Origin: Cubamyces lactineus
Taxonomy: Eukaryota > Basidiomycota > Agaricomycetes > Polyporales > Polyporaceae
NCBI GenBank assembly: GCA_022376465.1
Contig: JACDTU010000017.1
Coordinates: 62,001-126,000 of the forward strand
Direction: 5' to 3'
DNA length: 64,000 nucleotides
Below are positions 46,736 to 57,740 of the stretch, piece after piece (position 1 is the first letter of the stretch; the number at the start of each line of letters is the position of its first letter). Both the position numbers and the translations under genes were made by a program. The notes beneath the pieces are model-generated. The model was not told the DNA's origin and did not search any database. It saw only the letters and a list, made by a program, of their open reading frames with translations.

Positions 46736-47857
46736 ATGTCCACCGTCGCTTACGCTCGATGGGATGTCTTTGTCGGCGTCGTCGGCGTGTTGACTGCTAT
46801 TCCGGTCCTTATCGCACTGATTGCCACCCAACTGCCCTCTAGGAAGCTCAAGGGCCTCGACGAGGCGTTGATGGAGACGGAAACCGTTCTCAATGAGTCT
46901 ATTGAGGAAGGCATCTTGAGAGACTATCAGATTGGGGCATTCAAAGAGCGCCTTGAACTGTGAGGGTAGACGATTCAGTGGCACACGCACTTAACTCATC
47001 ACTCTCCTTAATAGCCTGCGCAATAGGACCACTGAAGTGCGTGCTCGAGTCCACGCCGCGCGGACGTGGTCGGAGGATCTCGAGAACTGGGTACAAGGGC
47101 TGACGAGCAAAATTACCCAAATCATCAAGGATGTCAAAGAAGTTCGCTCGACCATATCGGTAAGCGACTCTTTGGTCCTCGTATTGGTCTATCGCTCATG
47201 CAGTTGGTCGTAGACGACGAGTACCCGCGAGCGGGAGGAACGTGAACGTGCAGAAGCTGCACAACGCCTCGTCGCTGTAGGTGGCGTCAACGCCACTGGT
47301 GAGCATGGCTTCACTGTATACCATCTACCGCTAACGGGTTTGTATATCAAGCTGATACAACATCAGACGCGCGTACCCTTCCTAGGTTATGTTTTTTCTT
47401 GTGGCGACTCCTGGAAACACTATCTTTACCCACGCGCTGGTCGCCACACTCTTTCTCGACTCCTGCAGGAGGCAGCGTCATTGCATTTGATTCCATTCCT
47501 ATGGGTCACGATCCTACTCTAGCCTCACCGATAGGCACATCTGCCAATCCTCCCAATCCCCCTACTGCTCGAGACGCACCATCCAACCACACCCCGTCCG
47601 CATTGCCCTCCGATACAAGCTCCTCTCAGTCATCCCGGCATAGGCGGAAGTGGCGTGGCAGTGCTTACTCTCGGACTCGCGCATCGTTCCGATACATACG
47701 TCGCTGCCGCAAGCAGCGTACCGAAGTCGGATCGCTCGATGTGATCATGGTTTCCATAGCGGAGCTCTCCTCCTTCGAGCTGCTCAAGGCGGATGACGAT
47801 GATGCTTCAGGTGAGTGGGAGGATCTCGAAGCGGCAAAGCTGCGGATCGTCGTTTGA
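46736..47857 (+). CDS. P10: array partner, second subtype
   Basis: Exons 46736-46959, 47015-47159, 47214-47298 and 47367-47857 give 314 aa. The last acceptor could instead be the AAG ending at 47351, which adds five residues and better fits a CTAAC branch near 47328. N-terminus MSTVAYARWDVFVGVVGVL, then QLPSRKLKGLDEALMETETV and EEGILRDYQ. Exon 2 includes TWSEDLENWVQGLTSKI; exon 3 is almost entirely charged (TRERERE-type). The tail has LCFFLWRLLETL, a Pro/Ser linker, a basic RTRASFRYIRRCRKQR segment and GEWEDLE near the end. Confidence 0.8.
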
Positions 47858-48903
47858 CCCATCCGACGCTCCTAATCGCGATCCCGTCGTGCCTATGTCT
47901 TCCTATTAGTATGACATGTTTCTCTGTCTCGCTTTGCACTCCCTCTGGCTCCGTATCATTTCGTCTCTCCTGTTAAGATGAACGCGTCGTAAGGTACCGT
48001 GGATGACATTTCGGGGATCGGTGGACACATAGTGCTAGCCATGGATTCGTACTGGATAGACGCTGGGCACGCTTTTGGACTTCTCCGCGGTACCGCACGC
48101 TTCTGTCTTGCCTTGCACCCACTTTGACTCTGTATTTTCTCGTATTACCTGTGCATGCCGCTTGTTTCCTGTGCTGTTCTCTACGTATCGTGTATTTACT
48201 TGCCTATGCTCGTATTCACCTATAGAATATTGCCTCGCATAGCTATCGACGGACGCTATACTCAAAGCGGCGGATATCTTCTGATTCTGACTAGATACAC
48301 GGGCCACTCGACATCACTACCGACATGTAATTATACCACAAACTTCGAAATATTGGACCTATTCTCACGTCTATATATCCCGCCGCACGCGTACAATCTC
48401 AGTAGGCGTATTCGATGCATCGTCATGCTTTTTCCGCCATCGGAGCATGGTCCAGTAGTGGCTATACATAGATGAACCTGATGTGGTTCATCTCGTGGAT
48501 CGTCATATCGCATGTCGTTGTTCCGCTTAACACAGACTTGAACGACATGTGAGGGTGTGCTGTGGATCGATTATGATTTAGGCTCAGGACTACTAGTAGT
48601 GAGTGTGACTTGTAATCCTCACTCACGATGTGCGCCATGCGATGGCGGCGTTTCAGGTCCCTGTGGGGCTCAAGGATTGCGGAGCATGCCAGGAAGAAAC
48701 GCTAGTGTGGCTCTTCAATTAGCCGGACCTGCCGTATTTTGTACATGATATACAAGACTTGGTCCCGAATGCGTTGCAAATGAGAGAGCGATAGCTTGCG
48801 CGAAAAGCTGCGAACGCGAACCCTAGTCTATTGTGTATCAACTGCATATCAGTATACGAGGGGAATGGGATGCGTAAAATATACGCAAACCCACACTACG
48901 AGA
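47858..48903. other. 3' spacer between P10 and K11
   Basis: No recognisable gene; AT-richer than its neighbours around 48300-48600. Confidence 0.45.
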
Positions 48904-50229
48904 TTAGCCAACCATACGTTTGAGGTTGTTGAGTCCCGAGCGCGCGACTGCGACAGTATCGTTGAACAAGCGCTCGTACGGCTGCTCAGTTCGAAGGACA
49001 AGCCGCCATCGAAGTGTAGTGTCGTGTAGTGTGGCTCGTAGCTGGGTAAGCATCTTGAGCAGTTCGTGTGCAGGCGGTCGAAGGTCGGGATCGCTCTGCT
49101 TCATCATCTCGATGAGTGGACGGAGGAAATGGACGTTCTTCCATTTCTACATGAAACGGAGTCTGTGAGCGGTACGCACAGGATTTGTGGTACAACGCGA
49201 CTTGCCTGCTCAAGGTCTCGATCGAATATGTCTCCCAGAGCATATACGTCTGCCTTGAAGGCGTCATAGGGTACCGTCGAGGACATCTCCGGGACGTCCG
49301 TGCGTTGTCCGACCTTGCCAACGACCAGCGGTGACGCTCCTTCAGCGAACCGTACGGACAGGCCAAAGTCGATGTAGTAGTACGTCACTGGGTGGTCCAT
49401 ACGGGACAGAGGGTGTGCGTCATGTATCGCGTCTTCCGTTTGATGTATTAGTACGGGGTGGAAACCCTGAGGATAGATGGGCGATCCGTCCATCATGATG
49501 TTTGTTGGCGCGATATCCCTGCAGCGGTCGTCAGCACGACAGCTTATGTTGAAATTGTCATATTCCTAACCTGTGGGCGATTCGATGTCGATGCATGAAG
49601 GTAAGGCCCTATGGGTGTTCAACGGGATTCTTTTGCATTCTCATCGTGTGCCCACGTACCTCCAGAGTCTGCATAGCGAAGTCGACAACATCTGCTACGA
49701 TTTGAAATTCGGGGTTGTCGTACGGTCTCATGTAGGGCATAACAAGGAGAGACAGTTCGGAGTCGAGAGGGTCGTCAAGGACTTCCAGGACAGATATACA
49801 GTGGTGGTCAGAGCCTCCAACAGAAGCTAAGAACCGAGCAATGTCCAGTTCGCGGCTCTCTCTACGGACTCTCTTGATGGCAACGAGCTTGTTATCGACT
49901 TGACGTCGTGCATCCATTATACGGGAGTCCTACAGGCTTCTAAGTCAGGTACGCTACACCGAAATTGAGTCTAGATGACTTACGTTGAGGACGATGGAGT
50001 CCTCACAAAAATCCGGGGCGATATTCGTTCCTATCCATGATGGCTGCCAATCCAAGGCGTATCGTGGGCGAAGGGTATACCCCTTCTTGTCTAAAAACTC
50101 CCGACGCTTTCTCCACTCGAGCTCGGCCGGAAGAAGCTTGTAGGACCCTTTCCGAGTCTGTTCTGCGTAGTATTGTGCGATTTCAGGCGAAAGATAGACA
50201 TAACTGGGAAGTTTCTTGACATCTGACAT
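48904..50229 (-). CDS. K11: array protein kinase, second subtype
   Basis: Exons 49984-50229, 49660-49929, 49571-49608, 49206-49518 and 48904-49146 give 369 aa. Intron 4 starts GCAAGT, a GC-AG intron with the usual GC-donor consensus; every other array intron checked uses GT. KLVAIK, HRDIAPTN (the arginine codon is AG+G across intron 3), YYIDFGLSVRF, and GKVGQRTDVPEMSS with Gln-Arg replacing Arg-Asp. The tail ends NNLKRMVG and lacks the RPT of K9/K10. Divergent with P11, with the longest promoter gap of the array (861 bp). Confidence 0.9.
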
Positions 50230-50524
50230 AGCCTCAAAGGACGATGGAGCGTCTGGGGCTTATCAGGGACCTTTTGTGCCAATCTAGACCGTTCAAGTTC
50301 GGTCTAACTGGGTCTTGAGTATTTGAAGTGTCAAGAGTTCAAGAAAGGTGTGCACGTGTGGGTATCCAATCGAGATCTGAGCCGATCTGATATAGCCGCC
50401 CGAGCACAACAAACGGACGGCGCCAAAACTTATACCTGCCTTCTGCCTCGCGGGCTGACTGGCTCACACACGAAAAAGCGCGCGGGCGGCGCTTGTATGT
50501 GGCACGGTCACACCCAGATAGCGG

Positions 50525-50568
<44 letters not shown>

Positions 50569-51090
50569 GCCCACTTTTCCGGGTCTGTCTCCTCACGCTG
50601 ACCTCGTTTCTATGATGATACTGCCTCCGTCACCTCAGGCAGTGTACTCCGCATGGGTATGGCGCATAGATAACCTATGTGAGTGCCTTACTGCAGCAGA
50701 TCTTCCACGGTCTCATCGATTATTATTGATGCTGTCCTACGTATGATCATACTGGGTCGACACGGACTAGGACAAACTAGAGACGATAGCACCTCGTCTT
50801 TGAACTGATATCTCCGCGCTCGTATCTTCGTGATGTCTAGAGCCACCATGTGCGTTCAGCGCATCCAGGCCTCCAACCGGCTACCGATGCCCTAATGTAG
50901 CATAACACTTGGAGAAACCGCTACACACAACGTAAATTGCTAGCGAAAGCTGTCTTGATCATCGATACGCATGCTTTACACGCGGCACGGCGTTAATAAG
51001 GCCGCTGAGAGGCTCCTAGGGCTGATCTGTTTCGACTCATCCTCTGGACTCCCGCTCCCTGCTATTCCCCGAGTCCGTCAGACTTACACC
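50230..51090. promoter_or_regulatory. Shared divergent promoter of K11 and P11
   Basis: CCTAGG at 51015-51020, 71 bp before the P11 ATG, and a TC dinucleotide tract in the middle of the region. Confidence 0.5.
50527..50565. repeat. TC dinucleotide microsatellite
   Basis: About 39 bp of uninterrupted TC on the plus strand inside the K11-P11 gap; a length-variable tract that could alter promoter spacing. Confidence 0.9.
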
Positions 51091-52148
51091 ATGATTAGCG
51101 GCTTCACCGTGTTTGACGTTGTAGTTGGCGTTACAGGCCTACTGGCCTTGATTGGGCAGTGTTCGTACTGGATCATCAAGAGGAGACTTCCCGCCACGAA
51201 GCTGCGCGTCCTCGAAGATACCTTGTCCGATACACAATCGCTACTGACTACTTGCGTAGAGGAGGGCCGACTGGGTGGTGGCAACGCGGCGCAACATTTC
51301 CGGGCCCGTTTGGACGAGTACGTCTGTTTAAGATGACTGTTACCAACCCGCTGACTCCTACGCCACTCCACCTCGCAGCATCAAGGAGAAGGTCAGCGAT
51401 GTCAGGCTGGAGCTATCTCGCGCAAGCACATACATGGATCACTTTAAGACCATAATGACCGGGCTACCACGGCGGATAGATCGCCTATGCCAGGAGACTA
51501 CTACAATTCGTGTGCAAATATCTGTGCGGCTTCGTCGTCATATTCTCAGTTACGCTTCAGCTGATGCTCGTAATTAGATCACCAGCTCAGAGCGACAACT
51601 GCCTGGATCACAGGTTGCTGCTATCCCGACAACGGATCCGTCTCTTGCGGATGGTAGGATTTCACTGTTGTCGCCGTCAGTCGTCGCTGAGCAGGCGTCG
51701 TATAGTGAGCGCCCGCTCCGAGACGCCCAACCTCAACGACGCTATTAGCGCTGGTCCTGCCACTCTCGGTGCTAGTGTCCCAGTTCTCACTAGTTCTGAA
51801 GTCACATCAAGCAGTCAATGCACTGTCTGGGACAATGACGTCTGCACATCGCACCGAGAGGCTGCCGTGGGCGCCAACGTCGACGCTGCAGTTAAACGCT
51901 CCGCGCAGCCTGACACCGCTATGCTCGTGTTGTCCAGCGTGTCGTCGGAGCCCACAAGCCTCATGCGGGAAGATGGGAGAGGCGACGGCTCCAGCCTCTC
52001 TGAGCCTCTTCTTCCTAACACTAAGGATACCATCCTTCCCTCCTATCGGCCGACAACGAAGCGTATGCTTCATCGCAAGAAGCGGCTGAATGACGCCGTG
52101 GCTCGCACTCGTGCATTTGCCCGCTTCTTGCGTAGGTCCTGCGCATGA
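51091..52148 (+). CDS. P11: array partner, second subtype
   Basis: Exons 51091-51317, 51379-51523, 51578-51653 and 51706-52148 give 296 aa, the shortest of the paired partners. N-terminus MISGFTVFDVVVGVTGLLAL, then KLRVLEDTLSDTQSLLTTC. Exon 2 has TYMDHFKTIMTGLPRRIDRL. The tail is Ser-rich and ends with a basic RLNDAVARTRAFARFLRRS segment; both the DADL and EWEDLE motifs are missing. Last gene of the array. Confidence 0.8.
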
Positions 52149-53232
52149 TCCGCGCACCCTCCGCGACTAGCACGTTCCCCGGACCCCCGCCCAAAGACCG
52201 CCCAATGTATTCTTCCTTCTCGCTTGATAGTACGCTTTCTCTCACGATTCCATAGGACTCGGTTCTGATCTGGACTCTGGTGTACGATAGTGTCACCGCT
52301 GCATAAGCAGTATAGCACTGCATCATGTTCCTCCACCGATATTTATTGCTTTCCTCCTAACATTCTGGCTGTAACAGCTACTATTACGGCTGGGAGGGGC
52401 CGATAGCGCTTGAGAATGTTATTCATCTCGGCTCCTTGAGGAGACTGTATCCTCCCGTGAGTCCTGATTCCTCGTCAAGTGAGCCTAAGATAGAGAATCC
52501 TGCGAGCGCAATGCATACGACATCCTAAGCAACCTGCAAACTCGGAAAGCAGACGTGAGCAGTAGGTAGAATGAAGTACGAGCCTGCTAGCGCCGAGAAT
52601 CGCGTCGAGTCAGAGGAAGTAAGCACCGCGTCATCGCAACTCTGACAAGTATACTGAGATGTGCCTCCAGGGTGGTACTACCGAACGATGTATGATTGGG
52701 TGGCATTGATGGTCCGTAGTCACGTATAGCAGGCTGGCATACGTCCATGACCACTCACAAACTGGCACAGGAACCAAGTTACAACGGCGTCTCTGCCAGT
52801 CACGCCACTGCTGCGTATGCTGCCAAGTGACATTGTGCCGGTTGCACACTGCGCATGGAGTGAGACCCGGAGATAACCCTTGGTTCCCCACCAACTACAA
52901 CAACTGCTAAATCCGGACTGACACGCGCCACTTGGGAGCGGGATAGTAGACAGACGCCGGCAGCCACCTTGTTCTATGTCTCTGACCACGACCGCTGACC
53001 TCCGAGTCTCCGTCTCTAGAGCATGGATACCTTGTCTTGTACGGTGCTACGGCGAGTCTCTGGGCCCTTGAATGCTCATTACCTTGTACTACGAAGCTGG
53101 AGATCACCTCTGAACATTCCTAATGGCTTTCAGTATATCACTCAGCCCCGGCTAGCTCGCGCGAGTCCGCTTTCCCTGCCAGCCTGCTCTGCCAACCTCC
53201 TCGCCCTCTAAGCTCCAAGCGTGACATTCCTT
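52149..53232. other. Right boundary of the array
   Basis: About 1.1 kb without a recognisable gene or further array homology. Confidence 0.5.
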
Positions 53233-54740
53233 ATGTATCCGGCATATTTTGTCCATGGAATTGACGGTTCTCGCTACGAGGAGCCTAAGCCGCCGGCTCC
53301 TGGTTACGATCTCGTTGTCTTCCTCGGCGAGCTCTACTTGGGGATCGACCAACTTCTCCGGCTCATCCCTCTCCTGTGCGTTTGCCCTTCGAATGCACTT
53401 GGCCCTCGTCCTGTCTTCCGTCGTTTCCACTGGTACGAATGGCTTTGCAAAACCCCTCTCGCCATCGCATGGAAGTTCGTCACCATGCCACTGCTTTCTC
53501 CGCAAGACCACGCGCGGCGATTATACAAGACAGTCAATGTTAAAGGGAAGCGCAGACAGGAAGCGCAGCCTCCTCCTCCGAAGGCGTAAGGCCTGCTCTC
53601 TCATCCTCGTCCCCTTTCATGCTGAAAGGTTGCGTAGGACGGTACGGGTGAAATGGTACCCCGACCTAGATACTCCCTTGAAACCCTGGCCTGCGGGCCT
53701 TGGTGAGCTATGGACAGACCTCCCGATAGAGCCAGACGGTTCCCTTGATTTGCGCCCACTCAGGCGCATGTGGGGTATGGAGAACATCTACGTACGTGCT
53801 TCGTCCGCTTACATGTTCTAATTGATTGTTTTGAATGGACGGCGGTGTCGGTTCTAGGTCATCGATGCCAGCCGTGGACGACGTTTGCGTACCGGCCGGA
53901 AGCCGGATGATCAACTGAGCAAGCTCGCGTGGAACGTCCTGCTCGATGGCCATAGAGTCCTTGGCGTGATCGGTATGACCCCTCTTCCATACGAAATTCA
54001 CTGTGCGACTGATCTACGACATTACCTTATCAGAGAGGGCTACACCATCGACGCAAGTTGCCAGAGAAGGACGCGCATTCCTCAAACGCTTGACCACAGA
54101 CCCAACCCTTTGGTTGTCCTTGATGAAAGCACTACCAGCGACGGTGTTGTGGACTGCCCTCGTGCTCCTGGCTATACCCATCCTCATGATATGGCGAATC
54201 GGAGAGCTCGCCTCGTCCCTCGTTGCGATTGCCGCGCATACCGCTTGGACAAGGCTAGCCATGCATGTCTCCCCCACGGTGCACAGCGTCCGCCGCCGCC
54301 TCGCCGTCACGAGCAACGACTCCACACAGTCCATGCTGGCATTATGCTCGAAAGTGCGACGCGCGGGCTACCGTTTCGTCGATGTCGTGGCCTCCATCTT
54401 CTCCGTTTTGGGCAGCATGTTCAGCAAATACGTATCGCCCTTGCTTGCTTGGCTATTGTTCGCTGTTGGGGCCTGCGTGGTTGTTCTGGTAGACGGTTTG
54501 TACCAAGTGGTGGCCCCCGTTAGTAACCAGTCTACAGGGGACGAAGCCTATCTCAATCACAATTCGCCAGCAGAAGACGAGACTTATCCGGAAACCGAGG
54601 TGTCGGACAACTACTCGTATGGAACGAGTGGGGAGCACGAAGATCTTGAAGGCTGGGATGCCGAGAGGACTGGGGATTATTCTTACGGCGACCACGAAGA
54701 AGAGCACGATGAAGACGTTGGATACGAAAGTGGGCGGTAG
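53233..54740 (+). CDS. Unrecognised multi-pass membrane protein
   Basis: Exons 53233-53585, 53638-53791, 53858-53972 and 54034-54740 give 442 aa. The introns are inferred from frame continuity; the second acceptor could instead end at 53628. A hydrophobic stretch lies at about residues 24-51 (VVFLGELYLGIDQLLRLIPL), two strong membrane segments at about 245-262 (VLWTALVLLAIPILMIW) and about 345-365 (LLAWLLFAVGACVVVLVDGL), and a very acidic C-terminus rich in Glu, Asp, Tyr and Ser. The middle has KWYPDLDTPLKPW and WNVLLDGHRVLGVIGM. I do not recognise the family. It is not an obvious P relative, although it borders the array. Confidence 0.6.
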
Positions 54741-55319
54741 CTCATTGCGGACTGTTGAGGACGTCACCTACGCTGCTGCCCGAGCCGCTGAGGGTGAGCG
54801 AACCGGCCGTTTTTCGTAGTGTACCGAGCGATGATGAATCTCACGCAACTTATGCTATGCCGCACTATGTACTTATGCCAATCATCTTAGGAACGAGGGT
54901 GTTTTATGCCTTTGCTTCGCCGTGTGCGCTCTTCCAGGACCGGAGAGGTATTTGCGCGTCTCAAGGGCGCGACCCATCACGGCGACACGTGCCGTCGTCA
55001 CGACGCGTTCATCTCACTTTCGAGGCGGACTCGCAGCGCCTCTTGCTTTCCATCTCCCTCAGCTTCACTCCGCTTTCCAGTCCAAAACCTGTTGCTCGCA
55101 CAGCAAATGCCACCAGCATATACTGCAATTTCTGCCATGTTACTAGCCGCCACATGGACGGAGAGAGACGGGCAGCTTGGTCTCACAATGTGATGGGTTT
55201 CTAACGCGCATCGCCACGCAACCCAAGACATTTCAAACTACCATGGTACTCGAGTAAAGCCTTGCTCTTCCACCCTCAGATCCCTCTATACACGTCTCTT
55301 AGCTAGCTATCGACTCAGG
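54741..55319. other. Intergenic region
   Basis: No recognisable gene; it contains the terminator of the preceding gene and the promoter of the next. Confidence 0.5.
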
Positions 55320-57007
55320 ATGCGGAGCTCAAGCGTTGTGCTCCACTTCACGGCAATTCTGGTAGCTACTGCTAGTGCAGCTAGGCAATCTCTGACCGTC
55401 AATGCGAATGACCCGCGGATCTCGTACAGCGGGGTCTGGGGCACGAATGAGCGAGGCCGATATATCGCTGCAGTGGACAATAACGACGCTGGAGGATCGG
55501 CGAGTTTCTACTTTACAGGTACGTCTGCTAACATTCTGGCTATGATGCAGCTTGTAACATGCTTGGCTAGGGTCGTCAATATCGATATTAACGTCCGATC
55601 CTGAAGAAACAGCCATGTACATCGTCGATGGTCGTACCGAGTTGTGCACCCGTGGCGACTTGCTCGAGTCGTCAATCGTCAGAGTCGACTGCACCCCTCC
55701 GCTCTCCTTCCGACCACATCATTTACGGCTAACCGCTATATCTCCTTCATTCAAGGTATCCCACATAGAGATCTCATCGGTACCCTTGCGCAGACCGCCG
55801 GGAAGACCATATAGCAACCCCAGGACCTTTCTAGACTACGTCCGGCACCATGCCCGGGAGTTTCTTGTAGGTCGTGCTGAGCAGTCTGGCTCGAGCAAGG
55901 CAGCTGCAAAAGGCTCGGCGACTGAGACAGCAAGCGCCTCTACTGCGAGCACTACGGACGTTGTCTCGTTGCCGCCCTCCAATATATGTACCTCGCCTAG
56001 CGGATGCCAGGAGGGTTGGTGCCCTGATCCATCCGAGTGTCCTCAGTTCTACTCTTCCACGAGTATATATGCGACCGCTAGTGATGGGGATGGCTTTCCA
56101 GGTGGCAACGCCGGTTCCACGCCTTCTTCCACGCCTACTACGACGACGTCCACTCCCGCCACACATTCCTCCACTTCTAGCGCTATTGCATCCCCAACCC
56201 AAGTCCTAGACTCGTCTTCAGCCTCCCATCCGCTCTCGCATGGCTCGATTGCGGCCATCGCAGTATGCAGCGTAGTTGGAGCGCTGTTGCTCGCCTTCCT
56301 CTTCTGGCTTGCGCGTGGGGGAACGTTTGGGTCCGGACGATTCCTCGGCATTGGCTTTGGTGATGCGCGGTACGCCACGTCGTGGGGCGGCGTGTTCACC
56401 GAGGGCGCTGGCGGTGGGGAGAAGGGTGCGGGCGCGGTCCCTGTCAGGCCCGGAGAAGCAGGTTACGTCGTCACTCCATTCGGTAAGTCTACGGTCGTCT
56501 TCGTGGATGTAGGATACACAATGTCATAGCTTATCCTTATGCTGCGCAGTCCCGCCCAGCTCTCCTTCGGAAACGACGGCAATTGATTCGAACGCGCTTG
56601 TTTCGCTAGCAACGCCCTCTACTGCACTTGGATCCGCGCCGCCATTGTTGCCCAACTCCAAGCTCGCACCTTCACCGCCGTCTTCTCCTGCCCCTCCAGC
56701 TGCGGGAGCTGCATCTCCTCCCGGGCTCGTCCGCGCACAATCGACACACAAGGCACCCCTCCCCCAAGCCCCGCAACCTTCTCGTCCTACTGATTCTATG
56801 GCGTCGGCTGCCGACGCTGGGCCCCACGGCGCCACAGAGGCACCTGCACCGAGCAGCGGCGCCAGTCATGCTAACGTTGAGGAGGTAGAGGACTTGGGCG
56901 CGTTCTGGCCGCAGGCGCGTACACGACGGCAGTCGCAGGATGGCGGGGTCAGGTTGGAGGGTGGGCCAATCGGCGGGGAGCATCTGCCTCCTGCATACGA
57001 TGAGTAA
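55320..57007 (+). CDS. Secreted/single-pass mucin-like membrane protein
   Basis: Exons 55320-55518, 55571-56482 and 56550-57007 give 522 aa. A signal peptide lies at residues 1-20 (FTAILVATASAA). An N-terminal domain of the kind common in Agaricomycete surface proteins follows, with RISYSGVWGTN and GSASFYFTG, then a cysteine pair region and a long Ser/Thr/Pro stretch likely to be O-glycosylated. One membrane helix is at about 290-313 (IAAIAVCSVVGALLLAFLFW). The cytoplasmic tail has DGGVRLEGGPIGGE and ends LPPAYDE, a PPxY-type motif that in other systems binds WW domains of ubiquitin ligases. Likely a plasma membrane/cell wall protein; ligand unknown. Confidence 0.8.
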
Positions 57008-57121
57008 TCCTGAGGGATGTAACGGATACTGCGCGGCACACTTTACGCGTCCGGTTGGTATTTTATGTATTTTCGCCAAGACCAGATGTCACACCACCAA
57101 CCCAAAACGTTGTGTGCTGCT

Positions 57122-57156
57122 TTGAGCGGGGGTGGGGGTGGGGGGGGGGGGGGGCA
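57122..57156. repeat. G-rich tract
   Basis: GGGGGTGGGGGTGG followed by a run of about 16 G, just after the preceding gene. It has potential to form a G-quadruplex. Confidence 0.7.
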
Positions 57157-57287
57157 TGCGCTCCGTGGAGAGTACGTGCAAGCTTTCGACGAGGATGGGG
57201 CAATGGACGGCGTAGTTTGTGGTCACACCAGCACGCCGACAGCATTCATATCGCGGGACGTGGCAACACGGGTGCACGACAAGTCCA

Positions 57288-57600
57288 TCACGCATCCAGT
57301 TCAATCACCTTCAAAAACCAGAGGTGTATCGCGCCCTCTTCCTCGACTGGCGCGTTACCAGGCCTCTTCCGTATGAGCACCATGAACCGTATCTTCGGTT
57401 TACCCGGACGTATCATAACACATCGCTGCCCGTCTCCTCGCCGGGCAAGATGTTCTTGGGATTGCAACCCCGCGCGGTTTCGGTCGACCTTACTCTCATC
57501 GAAATCGGGAAATTCAGCCAAGGCGAATCCGACTCCCCGGAACCCGCGTAGAGTTCGAAGTCGAAGGGATGTGCATCCGTCAGTCGCGCGTATTGATGGC
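57288..57600 (-). pseudogene. Decayed copy of the 57741-58461 gene
   Basis: Pieces of the downstream half of the gene at 57741-58461 are visible in two frames: ESDSPWLNFP in one, then DGQRCVMIRPGKPKIRFMV and a final KVIELDA in another. The frame breaks next to the NILPGEE motif, where a few codons are lost. No exon 1 was found. Confidence 0.7.
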
Positions 57601-57740
57601 AGTAGGAACCTCATCCGATCGTATAGCGTGCATTGCTGGAAACTGAACCGAACATGTGATGAATGAGTGCACGTAGCTGCGCAGGTAACGACAAGTACAT
57701 AGGTCTTGCGCCGCAAAGTGGTTGGCGGACACTGGGGATA

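Noticed and set aside
1..52148. B mating-type locus (pheromone receptors and precursors)
   Set aside because: No seven-helix receptor and no CaaX pheromone precursor was found; the kinases and single-helix partners do not fit.
52631..53107. Minus-strand frames between P11 and the 53.2 kb gene
   Set aside because: No homology, no consistent splicing and Cys/Arg/Ser-rich translations typical of random frames.
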